In this document: positions 26,855-35,007 of the stretch, piece by piece | Position numbering within the stretch: the stretch's first letter is position 1 | Layout: each line of letters opens with the position of its first letter | NCBI RefSeq assembly: GCF_042140245.1 | Contig: NZ_CP159483.1 | Location: 868,001 to 932,000, forward strand | DNA: 64,000 nucleotides | Direction of reading: 5' to 3' | From: MH13 sp042140245 | GTDB taxonomy: Bacteria > Pseudomonadota > Alphaproteobacteria > Rhizobiales > MH13 | The notes under the pieces: generated by a model | Seen by the model: only the letters and a program-made list of their open reading frames with translations | The model's database searches: none | What the model was told of the DNA's origin: nothing | Translations under genes and position numbers: made by a program

Positions 26855-27316
26855 ATGCTCGACCGCCTTAAAGCCCTATTTGCCGACCCAGAACCCAGCG
26901 GTGATACCTCTGCCGCCTTTGCGCCGGACGATGCGCGGGTCGCTGTCGCTGCGCTCCTGGTGCATATGATCCGCATTGACGGGGTGGTGACGGAGGATGA
27001 AACCGCCACCATTCGCACCGCACTCGACACCCAATTCGGCCTTTCCGGCGATGATCTGGACGAGGTGATGGCGGAGGCGCAGCGGCGTGATGATGAGGCG
27101 GTTGATCTCTACAGCTTCACCTCAACCTTGAAGGTCAAGCTGTCCGAAGAAGAGCGTATTGAGGTGATTGAACTTCTCTGGCGAGCTGTGTTTGCCGATG
27201 GCGTCGTCAATGAGTTGGAAGACAATATGGTTTGGCGGACTGCCGAGCTTCTGGGTGTTTCAAGCCGTGATCGCATGATCTTGCGCAAGCGCGTGGCGGG
27301 CGAAGCGGCCTCTTAG
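26855..27316 (+). CDS. TerB-family protein
   Basis: 153 aa, all-helical. VAVAALLVHMIRIDGVVTEDE and LLWRAVFADGVVNELEDNMVWR are the two repeated halves with acidic metal-binding residues that define TerB-like (tellurite-resistance B) domains. Stand-alone TerB proteins are common in alphaproteobacteria and their role is not settled. The start at 26855 (MLDRLKALFAD) is preferred over an in-frame ATG at 26795 that adds a nonhomologous-looking leader. Confidence 0.85.
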   Translation: MLDRLKALFADPEPSGDTSAAFAPDDARVAVAALLVHMIRIDGVVTEDETATIRTALDTQFGLSGDDLDEVMAEAQRRDDEAVDLYSFTSTLKVKLSEEERIEVIELLWRAVFADGVVNELEDNMVWRTAELLGVSSRDRMILRKRVAGEAAS

Positions 27317-27484
27317 CCCCAACACCAAGCCCTATTGCCCGACACTTCACGATTTTGTGGCATTTTACGCCCGGATTTGCACATGCCGTCGCTGGACATT
27401 GGGGAGCAGCGCAGGTTTGGTGTGGAGCATCATCGCTCGTGGTCTTGTGCCGCGCCAACCGGTTTTTCTTGCTGAAAACGCTTC

Positions 27485-28225
27485 ATGTCCGCTGATCGTC
27501 CCATTCTCATTGTTTTGCACCAGGAGCATTCCACGCCTGGCCGTGTGGGCATGAAGCTGCGTGAGCGTGGTTACACACTTGATATCAGGCGACCGCCGCT
27601 TGGATGCGCTTTGCCCGAAACGCTGGAGCATCATGCAGGGGCAATCATGTTTGGCGGACCCATGTCGGCCTATGATGACGAGCCGTTTTTGAAAACGGAA
27701 ACCGATTGGATCGGTGTGCCACTGCGCGAGGAAAAGCCGTTTCTTGGACTTTGCCTGGGCGCGCAGCTGATGGCCAAGCATCTGGGCGCAGAGGTGAAGC
27801 CAGACCCTGATGGTCAGGTGGAGGTGGGCTATTACCCTATCTCTGCGACCCCTGAAGGCGAGGCGCTGATCCATTGGCCACAGATGGTCTACCAATGGCA
27901 TCAGGATGGGTTTGCACTGCCACCAGGTGCCATCCGGTTGGCGGGTGCAGATGGGCCCTTTCCTGAGCAAGCGTTTCAGGTGGGACCTGCAGCATTTGGC
28001 CTCCAGTTTCATCCTGAACTGACCTTCGCCATGACCTATCGTTGGACCGTTAAGGGTGCCCATCGCATGGCCGCACCCGGTGCGCAGCCACGCAAAGCGC
28101 ATATTGAGGGGCGCCTGCGCTACGATGCTGCTGTCGATGCCTGGTTGGATACGTTCTTGGACATGTGGCTCGCATCTGGTGACACAAAGACACAAAAAAA
28201 CCCGGCAGCCATAGCTGCCGAGTAA
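27485..28225 (+). CDS. Class-I glutamine amidotransferase
   Basis: 246 aa. The catalytic cysteine is in FLGLCLGAQLMAKHLG (near residue 91) and the histidine-glutamate pair in GLQFHPELT, so the triad is complete. It resembles the GuaA-N-like stand-alone amidotransferases of unknown acceptor. The last residues (QKNPAAIAAE) are encoded by a sequence that on the other strand is a textbook terminator for bacterioferritin, so the C-terminus and the terminator share DNA. Confidence 0.88.
   Translation: MSADRPILIVLHQEHSTPGRVGMKLRERGYTLDIRRPPLGCALPETLEHHAGAIMFGGPMSAYDDEPFLKTETDWIGVPLREEKPFLGLCLGAQLMAKHLGAEVKPDPDGQVEVGYYPISATPEGEALIHWPQMVYQWHQDGFALPPGAIRLAGADGPFPEQAFQVGPAAFGLQFHPELTFAMTYRWTVKGAHRMAAPGAQPRKAHIEGRLRYDAAVDAWLDTFLDMWLASGDTKTQKNPAAIAAE
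28194..28220 (-). terminator. Rho-independent terminator of the bacterioferritin gene
   Basis: On the minus strand, CGGCAGC-TATG-GCTGCCG is followed by GGTTTTTTTG. The 7-bp stem has a 4-base loop and seven consecutive T. It is about 100 bases beyond the bfr stop and lies wholly inside the 3' end of the convergent amidotransferase gene. Confidence 0.88.
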
Positions 28226-28283
28226 GTGTTTTGCGCACCGCACTCCGTCGCACGTGACGGTCGCTTAGGTGCTTATCTCAAGG

Positions 28284-28303
28284 CGTTTTGTTCTTTTGGA
28301 ACA
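28284..28303. repeat. Small palindrome of the TGTTC-GGAACA type
   Basis: TTGTTC-TTTTG-GAACAA, a 6-bp stem, in the convergent gap between the amidotransferase and bacterioferritin genes. Similar hairpins with a TTCC/GGAA core occur at about 5865-5875 and 36182-36196, each in a noncoding gap beyond the end of a gene. A longer weak pairing of CGCTTA with TTAAGCG surrounds it. Confidence 0.4.
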
Positions 28304-28322
28304 AACACTTAAGCGCGGGATG

Positions 28323-28805
28323 CTACTCAGAATCTGCAGGCACAGCGTTCAGCTGGCCATAGCGTTCTTCGCCGATGGTTTCGAGAAGTTGAAGCTGCGT
28401 TTCCAGGAAGTCGATATGACCTTCTTCGTCGTTCAAAAGGTCCTCAAACAGCTTCTTGGAAACATAATCGCCCTCTTCATCGCAGATATCGTACGATTTG
28501 GAGTAGGCCGCGCGGGCGTCATACTCACCGGCCAGGTCGGCTTCGAGCACTTCTTTGATGGTCTGACCAATGCGCAATGGCGCAACGGTTTGCATGTTGG
28601 GGTGACCTTCAAGGAAAAGGATGCGCTCCACCAGCTTGTCGGCATGCTCCATCTCTTCAATGGACTCAGCACGCTCTTTGGCGGCCAGTTTCGCATAGCC
28701 CCAGTCATCGAGCAGGCGGTAGTGTAGCCAGTATTGGTTGATGGCGCCAAGCTCCAAAAACAGAGCTTCGTTGAGGCGTTCGATGACTTTTTCTGAGCCC
28801 TTCAT
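28323..28805 (-). CDS. bfr: Bacterioferritin
   Basis: 160-aa four-helix iron-storage subunit forming 24-mers with haem. The ferroxidase-centre glutamates are in FLELGAINQYWLHYR and ESIEEMEHADKL, the latter also holding Met52, the haem ligand; the C-terminal pair is in NDEEGHIDFLE. Length is standard. An Irr-box-like site lies about 150 bases upstream and bfd is encoded further upstream on the same strand, so the two form an iron storage/release pair. Confidence 0.96.
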   Translation of the reverse strand: MKGSEKVIERLNEALFLELGAINQYWLHYRLLDDWGYAKLAAKERAESIEEMEHADKLVERILFLEGHPNMQTVAPLRIGQTIKEVLEADLAGEYDARAAYSKSYDICDEEGDYVSKKLFEDLLNDEEGHIDFLETQLQLLETIGEERYGQLNAVPADSE

Positions 28806-28950
28806 GGGAGCTTTCCTTTGATTTTTCGCTGTCTCGCATAACCGAGCTGGCGTGGTCGCAATATGTGGCGGGAGTGCCGCTTGTCCGGGCGTTTGACTGT
28901 GCTTTCCAACACCGCATCTCTACGAGCAGAGGTGTGTCTTGGATCGCTAG

Positions 28951-28967
28951 TTTGGAACATTTCTAAT
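28951..28967. promoter_or_regulatory. Candidate Irr box (ICE) upstream of bfr
   Basis: TTTGGAACATTTCTAAT fits the Irr iron-control-element consensus TTTAGAA-N3-TTCTAAA with one mismatch in each half. In rhizobia and relatives Irr represses bacterioferritin genes under iron limitation, so this placement is expected. A similar site sits before the imelysin cluster at 56,970. Confidence 0.65.
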
Positions 28968-28968
28968 G

Positions 28969-28998
28969 TTTGTACGCAAAAGTCAATAGGCGTACAAA
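28969..28998. repeat. Inverted repeat beside the Irr-box-like site
   Basis: A perfect 9-bp inverted repeat TTTGTACGC / GCGTACAAA with a 12-base spacer, directly next to the Irr-box-like sequence. It may be a second operator in the bfr promoter region; no T-run follows to make it a terminator. Confidence 0.5.
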
Positions 28999-29001
28999 AG
29001 C

Positions 29002-29025
29002 AGGCGCTGACCATGATCAGCGCCT
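29002..29025 (-). terminator. Possible terminator of bfd
   Basis: A 9-bp perfect stem AGGCGCTGA / TCAGCGCCT with a 6-base loop. On the minus strand it is followed by GCTTTTGT, a modest T-run, about 90 bases after the bfd stop. Confidence 0.55.
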
Positions 29026-29113
29026 TATCACATTGATTTAAAGCTATTTTTTTGATTCTAGTGGGAGTTTGTGCCTGAAATCACCAAGCTTTCACCCTCT
29101 TTATCGATGGTGA

Positions 29114-29413
29114 TCAATCGCGTTGGAGGGCCAAGCGCGCACCGCCCGCACCACCAGCGCGCAAGGATGCTGTGGCGGCGCCGTTGAAGCTCTGCTCCAA
29201 GATACAGGTGGGGTAGATGGTTTGCAGTTCTTCCAACCGCTGGACGATCAATTGTACGACCTGTGGGAAGCATCCGCAGCATTTGCCGCGTTTGCCAAGC
29301 TCGCGATAGACCACACCTGGCGTGATCAGACGATACGGGTCGTCATCCACGAGGTCGTTGATGGCCTCGGAGATCATGTCTTTGGTCAGAACGTTGCAAT
29401 GGCAAACGATCAT
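29114..29413 (-). CDS. bfd: Bacterioferritin-associated ferredoxin
   Basis: 99 aa. The [2Fe-2S] ligands are MIVCHC (C4, C6) and the GKCCGC block near residue 45, the BFD-like fold signature. Bfd docks on bacterioferritin and supplies electrons to release stored iron. A C-terminal Ala/Gly-rich tail of about 30 residues (AATASLRAGGAGGARLALQRD region) exceeds the usual ~65-aa length. bfr follows on the same strand after a 308-base gap with its own regulatory sites. Confidence 0.93.
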   Translation of the reverse strand: MIVCHCNVLTKDMISEAINDLVDDDPYRLITPGVVYRELGKRGKCCGCFPQVVQLIVQRLEELQTIYPTCILEQSFNGAATASLRAGGAGGARLALQRD

Positions 29414-29435
29414 GCGGGCCCCGAAAGTCTCTCAA

Positions 29436-29465
29436 ACGACATGTCGTGTGCATGTATCGCATGCA
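29436..29465. promoter_or_regulatory. Paired palindromes upstream of bfd
   Basis: A perfect 12-base palindrome ACGACATGTCGT (29436-29447) is followed by TGCATG-TATCG-CATGCA (29449-29465). They sit 20-50 bases before the bfd start codon and about 90 bases before the divergent caspase gene, a good place for an operator serving either gene. The cognate regulator is unknown. Confidence 0.5.
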
Positions 29466-29555
29466 AGTGACATTAATTTGCAGCTAGGATCAAAACCTAT
29501 ATCGATCCCCGATGGCTTTGACCTAGCTCAGCCATATCATCATTGTTGGAATTCA

Positions 29556-30350
29556 ATGGCAAGTTATAAACTGTCGCACGGTTTACGGACTTTAGGACTT
29601 ATCCTTTTGGTCTATGCCCTTCATGCTCCGTTTGTGGCGGCCGTCCATGCAGGCGAGCGCCACGCGTTGGTGATCGCGGTGGATCAGTTTGAGCGTGCCC
29701 GCGACCTGCGCAACCCGGCGCATGATGCTGAGGCTTTGGCTGAACGCTTGCAAACTTTGGGGTATGTGCTCCATGGCGGGTCGGCGCATCTGAACCCTGA
29801 TCGCATTGGGATGCTGGCTTTGATGCGCGCTTTTGCGGCTGATGTGCCGGAGGGTGCAACGGCGGTGGTTTTTCTGGCTGGGCACGGGCTCTCGGAGGGC
29901 GGTGACACCTATCTCGTTCCATCTGACGACGCGGCCCTGCAGACCCGCGCTGATCTCACCGACCATGCTGTGGCGCTGCGCTCGCTTACCGCACGCTTGG
30001 CTGCGCGGCCAGGCGTTCATAGCGTTGTGCTGGTGGATGCGTGCCGTGCCAATGGTCTGCGTGGTGATGGTCCTGGCGCAGGCGGTACAGGCGATCTGGT
30101 CACCAGTTCAACTGGCTCCACGAGCCTTATCTATGCCGCCGCGCCTGGTCAGATCGCCGCTGACGGTGAGGGTGCCAACAGCCCGTTCACCGCAGCCCTT
30201 TTGCATGCGCTGGAAACACCACAGGAACCTCTAGAGGTGCTTTTTCGGCGCGTCGCCAGTCATCTGCACGCTCAAAGTGATGGTGCGCAAACGCCGTGGA
30301 TGGTGCGCAGCTATGGTGATGTTGGCCCTGTGCACCTGGTCGCGCGATAG
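29556..30350 (+). CDS. Secreted caspase-like (peptidase C14) protein
   Basis: 264 aa. An N-terminal hydrophobic segment (residues 9-29, LRTLGLILLVYALHAPFVAAV, ending VHAGE) looks like a signal peptide or anchor, so the protease should act outside the cytoplasm. The caspase fold follows: RHALVIAVDQF strand, catalytic histidine in FLAGHGLS (H110) and catalytic cysteine in VLVDACRAN (C163). The dyad is complete. No C-terminal repeat or effector domain is attached. The start at 29556 was chosen because it begins the signal sequence; the frame extends upstream to 29322 over bfd. A trypsin-like protease gene follows after 87 bases. Confidence 0.88.
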   Translation: MASYKLSHGLRTLGLILLVYALHAPFVAAVHAGERHALVIAVDQFERARDLRNPAHDAEALAERLQTLGYVLHGGSAHLNPDRIGMLALMRAFAADVPEGATAVVFLAGHGLSEGGDTYLVPSDDAALQTRADLTDHAVALRSLTARLAARPGVHSVVLVDACRANGLRGDGPGAGGTGDLVTSSTGSTSLIYAAAPGQIAADGEGANSPFTAALLHALETPQEPLEVLFRRVASHLHAQSDGAQTPWMVRSYGDVGPVHLVAR

Positions 30351-30437
30351 CGCACTTTTGCCGATCTGGTCGCTGTGCCATGGTGATGCCAGACGTTTAC
30401 GTTTCACTGATTTGATTTGCATTGGGATGTTTTGAGC

Positions 30438-31772
30438 ATGACAGCACTTTCTTCGCGCGTTTTGATGTCCAGCGCGCTGACCACCAGTCTCTTCTCCGCG
30501 GGTCTTTGGCTGGGTTTGGGTGCGATGACGACCCCTGCTGAGGCCTTTTGCGATGACGGCCGGGTGATGGGCGGATGCGTGACGAGCATTGATGAGTTTC
30601 CCTGGCAGGTTTCGCTGTTTCGTACCGGCGGTGGCTCTCAGCTTGGCAGCCATTTTTGCGGCGGTTCGGTGATTGCTGACCGCTGGGTGCTGACCGCTGC
30701 GCACTGTATTGAAGATTTTCTGCCCACCGACCCGAGCCCGATGGCGGTGTTTTTCGGCTCCACGAGTTTGGAGGAGGGCGGTCAGATCGCCGATGTGCAG
30801 ACCATCTATGCCCATCCAGACTATCGTGGTGTGGGGTCTGATGACATTGCGCTGCTTGAGTTGCGCAACCCCATCTCGGTTCCGCCGGTCACGCTTTCTA
30901 TGGATGTGGAGGCGCGTGATATTGAGCGCATCGGCTCCGATGCCATCGTGATTGGGTGGGGCAACACCCCTGGCCAACGTGATCTTTCCGGAACGGTGGG
31001 CGGCAAAGGCGGTGAGACGGTTGTGCAAACCTTCGACGTGTTTGAGACCTCACCACTTTTGCTTGGTGCTGAAGTGCCGGTGGTGGACAATGCTCGCTGC
31101 GATGAGCGCGGCGATCCCGAAGCGATCTGCGCTGGCTTTCGCAACACACCCATTGATGCCTGCGCTGGTGATAGCGGTGGTCCGCTGATGGTGTCCACGC
31201 GTGATGGCTATGTGCAGGTTGGCTTGGTATCAGGCGGCACGCTGTGCGTGGATGAGGGCGAGCGCTTTTCCACCTACACGCGGGTCTCAGCCTATGAAGA
31301 CTGGATCCGCGCGACCATGGCGGGCGAAACCGAAGTCGCGGATTTGCGCGTCTACCCCGATTTCTCGCTGGCTGCGACGTTTTTTGATGAGCAGATCGTA
31401 ACGGGCTTCACGCCGGACCCGATCGACTATCCGCTTCAGGCAGGTGGCTATCTTTGGGCTGGTGATGTGGACAGCAGCTGTGTCGGCTTTGTTGCTGAGG
31501 CGCCGGACGTGCGCATCACCTATGAGGCGGGCGACCAGTATCCGCTACGGGTGTTTGTGGAAGGCTCCGCCGACACCACGCTTCTGATCAATCAGCCTGA
31601 TGGATCCTGGCTTTGCAATGATGACCGGGTGGAGGGCGACCTCAACCCGGAAATCTATTTCTCCAACCCGCTTGGTGGCCAGTACGACATCTGGGTGGGG
31701 ACCTATGAGAGCCCTGATGCCTTGGGGGATTTCCCGCAAGTGACGCTCAGGGTGAGTGAGTTGGAAAGGTAG
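30438..31772 (+). CDS. Secreted trypsin-like serine protease with C-terminal beta domain
   Basis: 444 aa. A signal peptide (to about residue 37, cleavage after TPAEA) precedes an S1 domain with mature N-terminus near RVMGGCVTSIDEFPWQV. The triad is in VLTAAHC (H89), DDIALLEL (D136) and CAGDSGGPL (S246). Asp240, six residues before the serine, predicts cleavage after Arg or Lys. Residues 330-444 form an extra beta-rich domain resembling bacterial pre-peptidase C-terminal domains (GGYLWAGDVDSSC, QYDIWVGTYES). It is in tandem with the caspase-like gene and could be activated by, or activate, that protease. Confidence 0.92.
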   Translation: MTALSSRVLMSSALTTSLFSAGLWLGLGAMTTPAEAFCDDGRVMGGCVTSIDEFPWQVSLFRTGGGSQLGSHFCGGSVIADRWVLTAAHCIEDFLPTDPSPMAVFFGSTSLEEGGQIADVQTIYAHPDYRGVGSDDIALLELRNPISVPPVTLSMDVEARDIERIGSDAIVIGWGNTPGQRDLSGTVGGKGGETVVQTFDVFETSPLLLGAEVPVVDNARCDERGDPEAICAGFRNTPIDACAGDSGGPLMVSTRDGYVQVGLVSGGTLCVDEGERFSTYTRVSAYEDWIRATMAGETEVADLRVYPDFSLAATFFDEQIVTGFTPDPIDYPLQAGGYLWAGDVDSSCVGFVAEAPDVRITYEAGDQYPLRVFVEGSADTTLLINQPDGSWLCNDDRVEGDLNPEIYFSNPLGGQYDIWVGTYESPDALGDFPQVTLRVSELER

Positions 31773-31787
31773 GGGGCGTTCTGAGCC

Positions 31788-33335
31788 CTAAAGGGCCAGA
31801 GCGTCGATGGCCGACATCAGGTCGCGTGCGCGCGGTTCCTCAGACAGAGTGAACAGGGACACGAAATGATCTCTGTCGAACACTCCACCCAAAGCAACTA
31901 TCTGACTGATCGCACGATCAAGGTTTCGCCCATCCTGGTAGACTGCCGATATTGCAGCAGCAAAAAGGCAAACATAGAGGTGTGGATTGGGCGCCCGCAA
32001 CGAAAGGCCTGTAAAGTGCGTCGCGCTTGCCGCGTCATCGTTTGCGAAGGCTGCTAAGGCACGCGCGCTCAACATGGATTGCATGTGAGGATCCAGTGGG
32101 CTCAGCGACATGGCATTTTGTAGACTGTTGTGTGCGTCGTCAGAGGCGCAATCGATGGCATTGAATTTGCCAAGATTGTAAAGCGCGAAGGCGTAGTTTG
32201 GGTTGAGCTCCACCGCACGGTTTGCCCAGCTGATCGCTCCATCGAGGTCGGAGTATGCCCAGTGGGCACGCGCCAGCACCAGATTGCAGAACGGGTCGAA
32301 TGGGTCGAGATCTACGGCCAGCTCCGCAAAGTCTTTGGTCTTACGAAGATGGTTCGCTTTTTCCGACCCGTATCCAAGATTGTAATTTTCAAGTTCTGTG
32401 TAAGAGAGTCCGGCAACCGCGCGGGCAAAGTTGGGTTCTTGGCTGATGGCTTTCTCAAAGTAGTTCGCGGCAATGGCGTTGTCAGGCGCATTGAAGCGGT
32501 ACAAGTGACGAACCCCAAGATGGTAGTTTCCCCACGCATCCAAGTTCTCGGATGATATGGGCAGTAGCGAGCTCGCTTCATTGTGAGGAATACGGTGCTC
32601 GAGCGCGTTGACCACAGAGCCCACGATAGATTGCTTGATCGAATGAAGATCGTCCGCCTCGTTGCGAAAATCTTCAGACCAAATGACGTGTTCCGTCGCT
32701 GTATCGACCAGCTCCACAACAACCGATATTTGCCGACCTGATTGGGACACAGACCCAGACAAGACATACTGAGCACGTAAACGGAGTCTTATGTCATGGA
32801 AATCGTGCACACCTGTCTTAAGCTGAAAAGTCGAACCCCGTGCTAAAACACGCATCGACCCAACTCTGGACAAAGCTGCAATCAACTCAGCTGGAATACC
32901 TTCAGCGATTGCTGAGTGTTGACGATCAATCCCATGGCTTGAGAATGGTAGAACTGCAATAACTGGGGGACCCTGACGATGGTGCTCTTCTGTCACGGCA
33001 GTGTTTTCAGTTGGCTCCGCAGGTGCCACTGAATCCAAGTCCGCAATGAACCTAAATCCGTGCCCCCTTACTGTTTTGACAAACTTCTGCGTTACCCCGT
33101 CATCTCCAAGTGCCTTCCTGATGTTCTTGATAGCGCCTGACAGTGAGGCTTCGGTCACAAACACACCAGGCCAGATTTGGTCGAAGATTTCGTCTTTCGA
33201 CTGCACCCTGTCTCTGTTTCGGATTAGGTACTCCAGCAGCTCAAAATTCTTTGGTTCCATGGGAACAACGACCCCTTGCTGACGCAGTTCAATGCGATCG
33301 GGGTCGAGTTCAAACTCGTTGAAACGAAAGGTCAT
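31788..33335 (-). CDS. Winged-helix (CadC/OmpR-type) regulator with TPR domain
   Basis: About 515 aa. A Trans_reg_C winged helix occupies residues 1-95 (FNEFELDPDRIELRQQG to VKTVRGHGFRFIADL). A TolB-like segment follows (VIAVLPFSSHG, GSMRVLARGSTFQL, QYVLSGSVSQSG), and then TPR-like repeats to the end, for example FARAVAGLSYTELENYNLG. No transmembrane helix is seen, unlike CadC itself. The stop lies 15 bases from the convergent protease gene. Targets are unknown; adjacency suggests the protease pair as one candidate. ATG at 33335 is preferred to a GTG at 33350. Confidence 0.86.
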   Translation of the reverse strand: MTFRFNEFELDPDRIELRQQGVVVPMEPKNFELLEYLIRNRDRVQSKDEIFDQIWPGVFVTEASLSGAIKNIRKALGDDGVTQKFVKTVRGHGFRFIADLDSVAPAEPTENTAVTEEHHRQGPPVIAVLPFSSHGIDRQHSAIAEGIPAELIAALSRVGSMRVLARGSTFQLKTGVHDFHDIRLRLRAQYVLSGSVSQSGRQISVVVELVDTATEHVIWSEDFRNEADDLHSIKQSIVGSVVNALEHRIPHNEASSLLPISSENLDAWGNYHLGVRHLYRFNAPDNAIAANYFEKAISQEPNFARAVAGLSYTELENYNLGYGSEKANHLRKTKDFAELAVDLDPFDPFCNLVLARAHWAYSDLDGAISWANRAVELNPNYAFALYNLGKFNAIDCASDDAHNSLQNAMSLSPLDPHMQSMLSARALAAFANDDAASATHFTGLSLRAPNPHLYVCLFAAAISAVYQDGRNLDRAISQIVALGGVFDRDHFVSLFTLSEEPRARDLMSAIDALAL

Positions 33336-33472
33336 GCTGAAACGTAGCACATCGCATGGTGGCCAAAAACACTTCTGCGATTTATCAGATAGTCATCATG
33401 CAGCCTTCAAGCGACATGTCACCGCACGAAGCATATCCATCGCATCAGCAAATGAATGTGAAGGAGCTAGCG

Positions 33473-33643
33473 ATGCGAAAGATGCTTAGGAAACTCAACT
33501 CGGAACGAACTGATAAACGCGCAAAAAGGCAGTTGGAGGAACTGACAGATCGCCTGCGTGCCGATGTGGGTTTGGAGCCAAAAGGTGATCGGATCAATGA
33601 TTGGATGATTGATCCCTCTCTTCGAACAAAACCTCGAAATTAG
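33473..33643 (+). CDS. Small basic hypothetical protein
   Basis: 56 aa, MRKMLRKLNSERTDKRAKRQ onwards, highly basic at the N-terminus and probably helical, with acidic residues in the second half. I do not recognise a family. It is supported by an AAGGAG 6 bases before the ATG. It is divergent from the winged-helix/TPR regulator, so it may be a target of that regulator, but this is only positional. Confidence 0.45.
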   Translation: MRKMLRKLNSERTDKRAKRQLEELTDRLRADVGLEPKGDRINDWMIDPSLRTKPRN

Positions 33644-33760
33644 TCCAAGTCAGGCATCGATGTACTCGGCTAAAACACGTTTTATGTTCTCAAGAATGAA
33701 ACGTGCTCAGTGCCAAGTTGGGTGCCATCGCAACAGCAAATGGATGATGGTTCTTGCCGC

Positions 33761-34987
33761 TTACCCCAACGCCTGCATGATCCCGCGCAGTTCGGCCAGC
33801 CCTCGCATCCGCCCAATCAGCGGGTAGCCGGGCATGGAGTTGCTGGAAAGATCATCCAGCATCGCCTGGCCATGATCGGGGCGCATGGGGATTTGCCAAT
33901 CGGCGCGGCCTTCGGCTTTCCGGCGTTTTTGTTCGGCGAGCAGTGCGCCGATGGTGGCGACCATATCGGTGTCGCCGCCTAGATGCTCGCTCTCATAGAA
34001 GCTGGATTTCAGGCCCGCTGAAGGTTCCGTCCGTTGAGTGTTGCGCAGATGGATGAAATGGATCTTTGGGCCAAGTCGGTCCACAAATTCCACCGGATCG
34101 AAATCCTCGCGCACGCCTAGCGACCCCGTGCAGAGCGTTGCGCCATTGGCCGGACTGTCGACGGTATCAAGCACCGCCGCGTAGTCGTCCGTTGTCGACA
34201 TGACGCGCGGTAGGCCGAGCAGGGAAAAGGGCGGATCGTCCGGATGGCAGCAAAGCCGAATGCCGACCTCTTCTGCTATTGGCACCACTTCGCCCAAAAA
34301 GTCGATCAGGTTCTGGCGCAGCCTATCCGCGTTGATGTCGGCGTAGGTGGCGAGCTGTTCGCGGACATCATCCAGCGTCCAACTGTCATTGGCGCCGGGC
34401 AGTCCGGCCACGATGTTGTTCACCAAGCCCTGCTTGTCGGTATCGCTCATGCTCACATGGCGCGCGCGCGCGTTCTCTAACATCTCGCCAGGATAGTCGT
34501 GTTCAGCGCCAGGACGATCCAACAAGAGCGCATCAAAAATGCAAAACTCCAGCATGTCGAAGCGCATGGCCGTCGCGCCGTCGGGCATCTGAGCGGCCAA
34601 ATCGGTGCGCGTCCAATCAAGGATCGGCATGAAGTTGTAGCAGACTGTCTGAAGGCCCTGATCGGCAAGGTTGCGCAGGGATTGCCGGTAGGCTTCGTAA
34701 TGGTCCGTTACCGGTCCGGTTTGGGTCTTGATGGCCTCCGACACCGGCACGCTTTCGACCACATCCCAGGTGAGGCCGGAAGGTGTTCTTGTCTCGCCGC
34801 TCCGTGCCTGCGGCACGACCGCTTGCTCGATTTGCTCTTTGCGCTCGGCGATTTCCTCAGGTGTCCACACATCGCCAGGAGCGATGTGGTGCAGTGCTGA
34901 CACGATGCCTTCGGCACCTGTTTGGCGGATTTCAGGAATTGAGATGGTGTCCGCTGGACCGAACCAGCGCCAAGTCTGTCTTAGCAT
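33761..34987 (-). CDS. uxuA: Mannonate dehydratase
   Basis: 408 aa. Converts D-mannonate to 2-keto-3-deoxygluconate in hexuronate breakdown. The MLRQTWRWFGPADTISIPEIRQTGAEGIVSALHH-type N-terminus is typical (RWFGPAD, GVVSALHH-like). Metal-binding His and Cys residues appear in RLCCHPDDPPF, and GSLGVREDFD, IHFIHLRNT and SSFYESEHLGGDTDM are family blocks. It is the last gene of a long minus-strand run that begins with a sulfosugar-type monooxygenase. There is a 20-base gap from the ATPase gene. It implies that a mannonate- or glucuronate-type acid is an intermediate or a co-substrate of this locus. Confidence 0.95.
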   Translation of the reverse strand: MLRQTWRWFGPADTISIPEIRQTGAEGIVSALHHIAPGDVWTPEEIAERKEQIEQAVVPQARSGETRTPSGLTWDVVESVPVSEAIKTQTGPVTDHYEAYRQSLRNLADQGLQTVCYNFMPILDWTRTDLAAQMPDGATAMRFDMLEFCIFDALLLDRPGAEHDYPGEMLENARARHVSMSDTDKQGLVNNIVAGLPGANDSWTLDDVREQLATYADINADRLRQNLIDFLGEVVPIAEEVGIRLCCHPDDPPFSLLGLPRVMSTTDDYAAVLDTVDSPANGATLCTGSLGVREDFDPVEFVDRLGPKIHFIHLRNTQRTEPSAGLKSSFYESEHLGGDTDMVATIGALLAEQKRRKAEGRADWQIPMRPDHGQAMLDDLSSNSMPGYPLIGRMRGLAELRGIMQALG

Positions 34988-35007
34988 GGTGATCGCATAC
35001 GGGTGGA

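Larger units (their letters stand above)
28806..29113. other. Noncoding gap between bfd and bfr
   Basis: 308 bases without a credible ORF. Going leftward from bfd it holds a hairpin that may terminate bfd, a 9-bp inverted repeat, an Irr-box-like site and the bfr promoter and leader. The individual sites are listed separately. Confidence 0.6.

Noticed and set aside
29556..33335. A CRISPR-linked or classic antiphage caspase system
   Set aside because: No CRISPR array, Cas gene, nucleotide cyclase or gasdermin-like gene is near, and both proteases carry export signals, so a defence function is not claimed beyond a suggestion.
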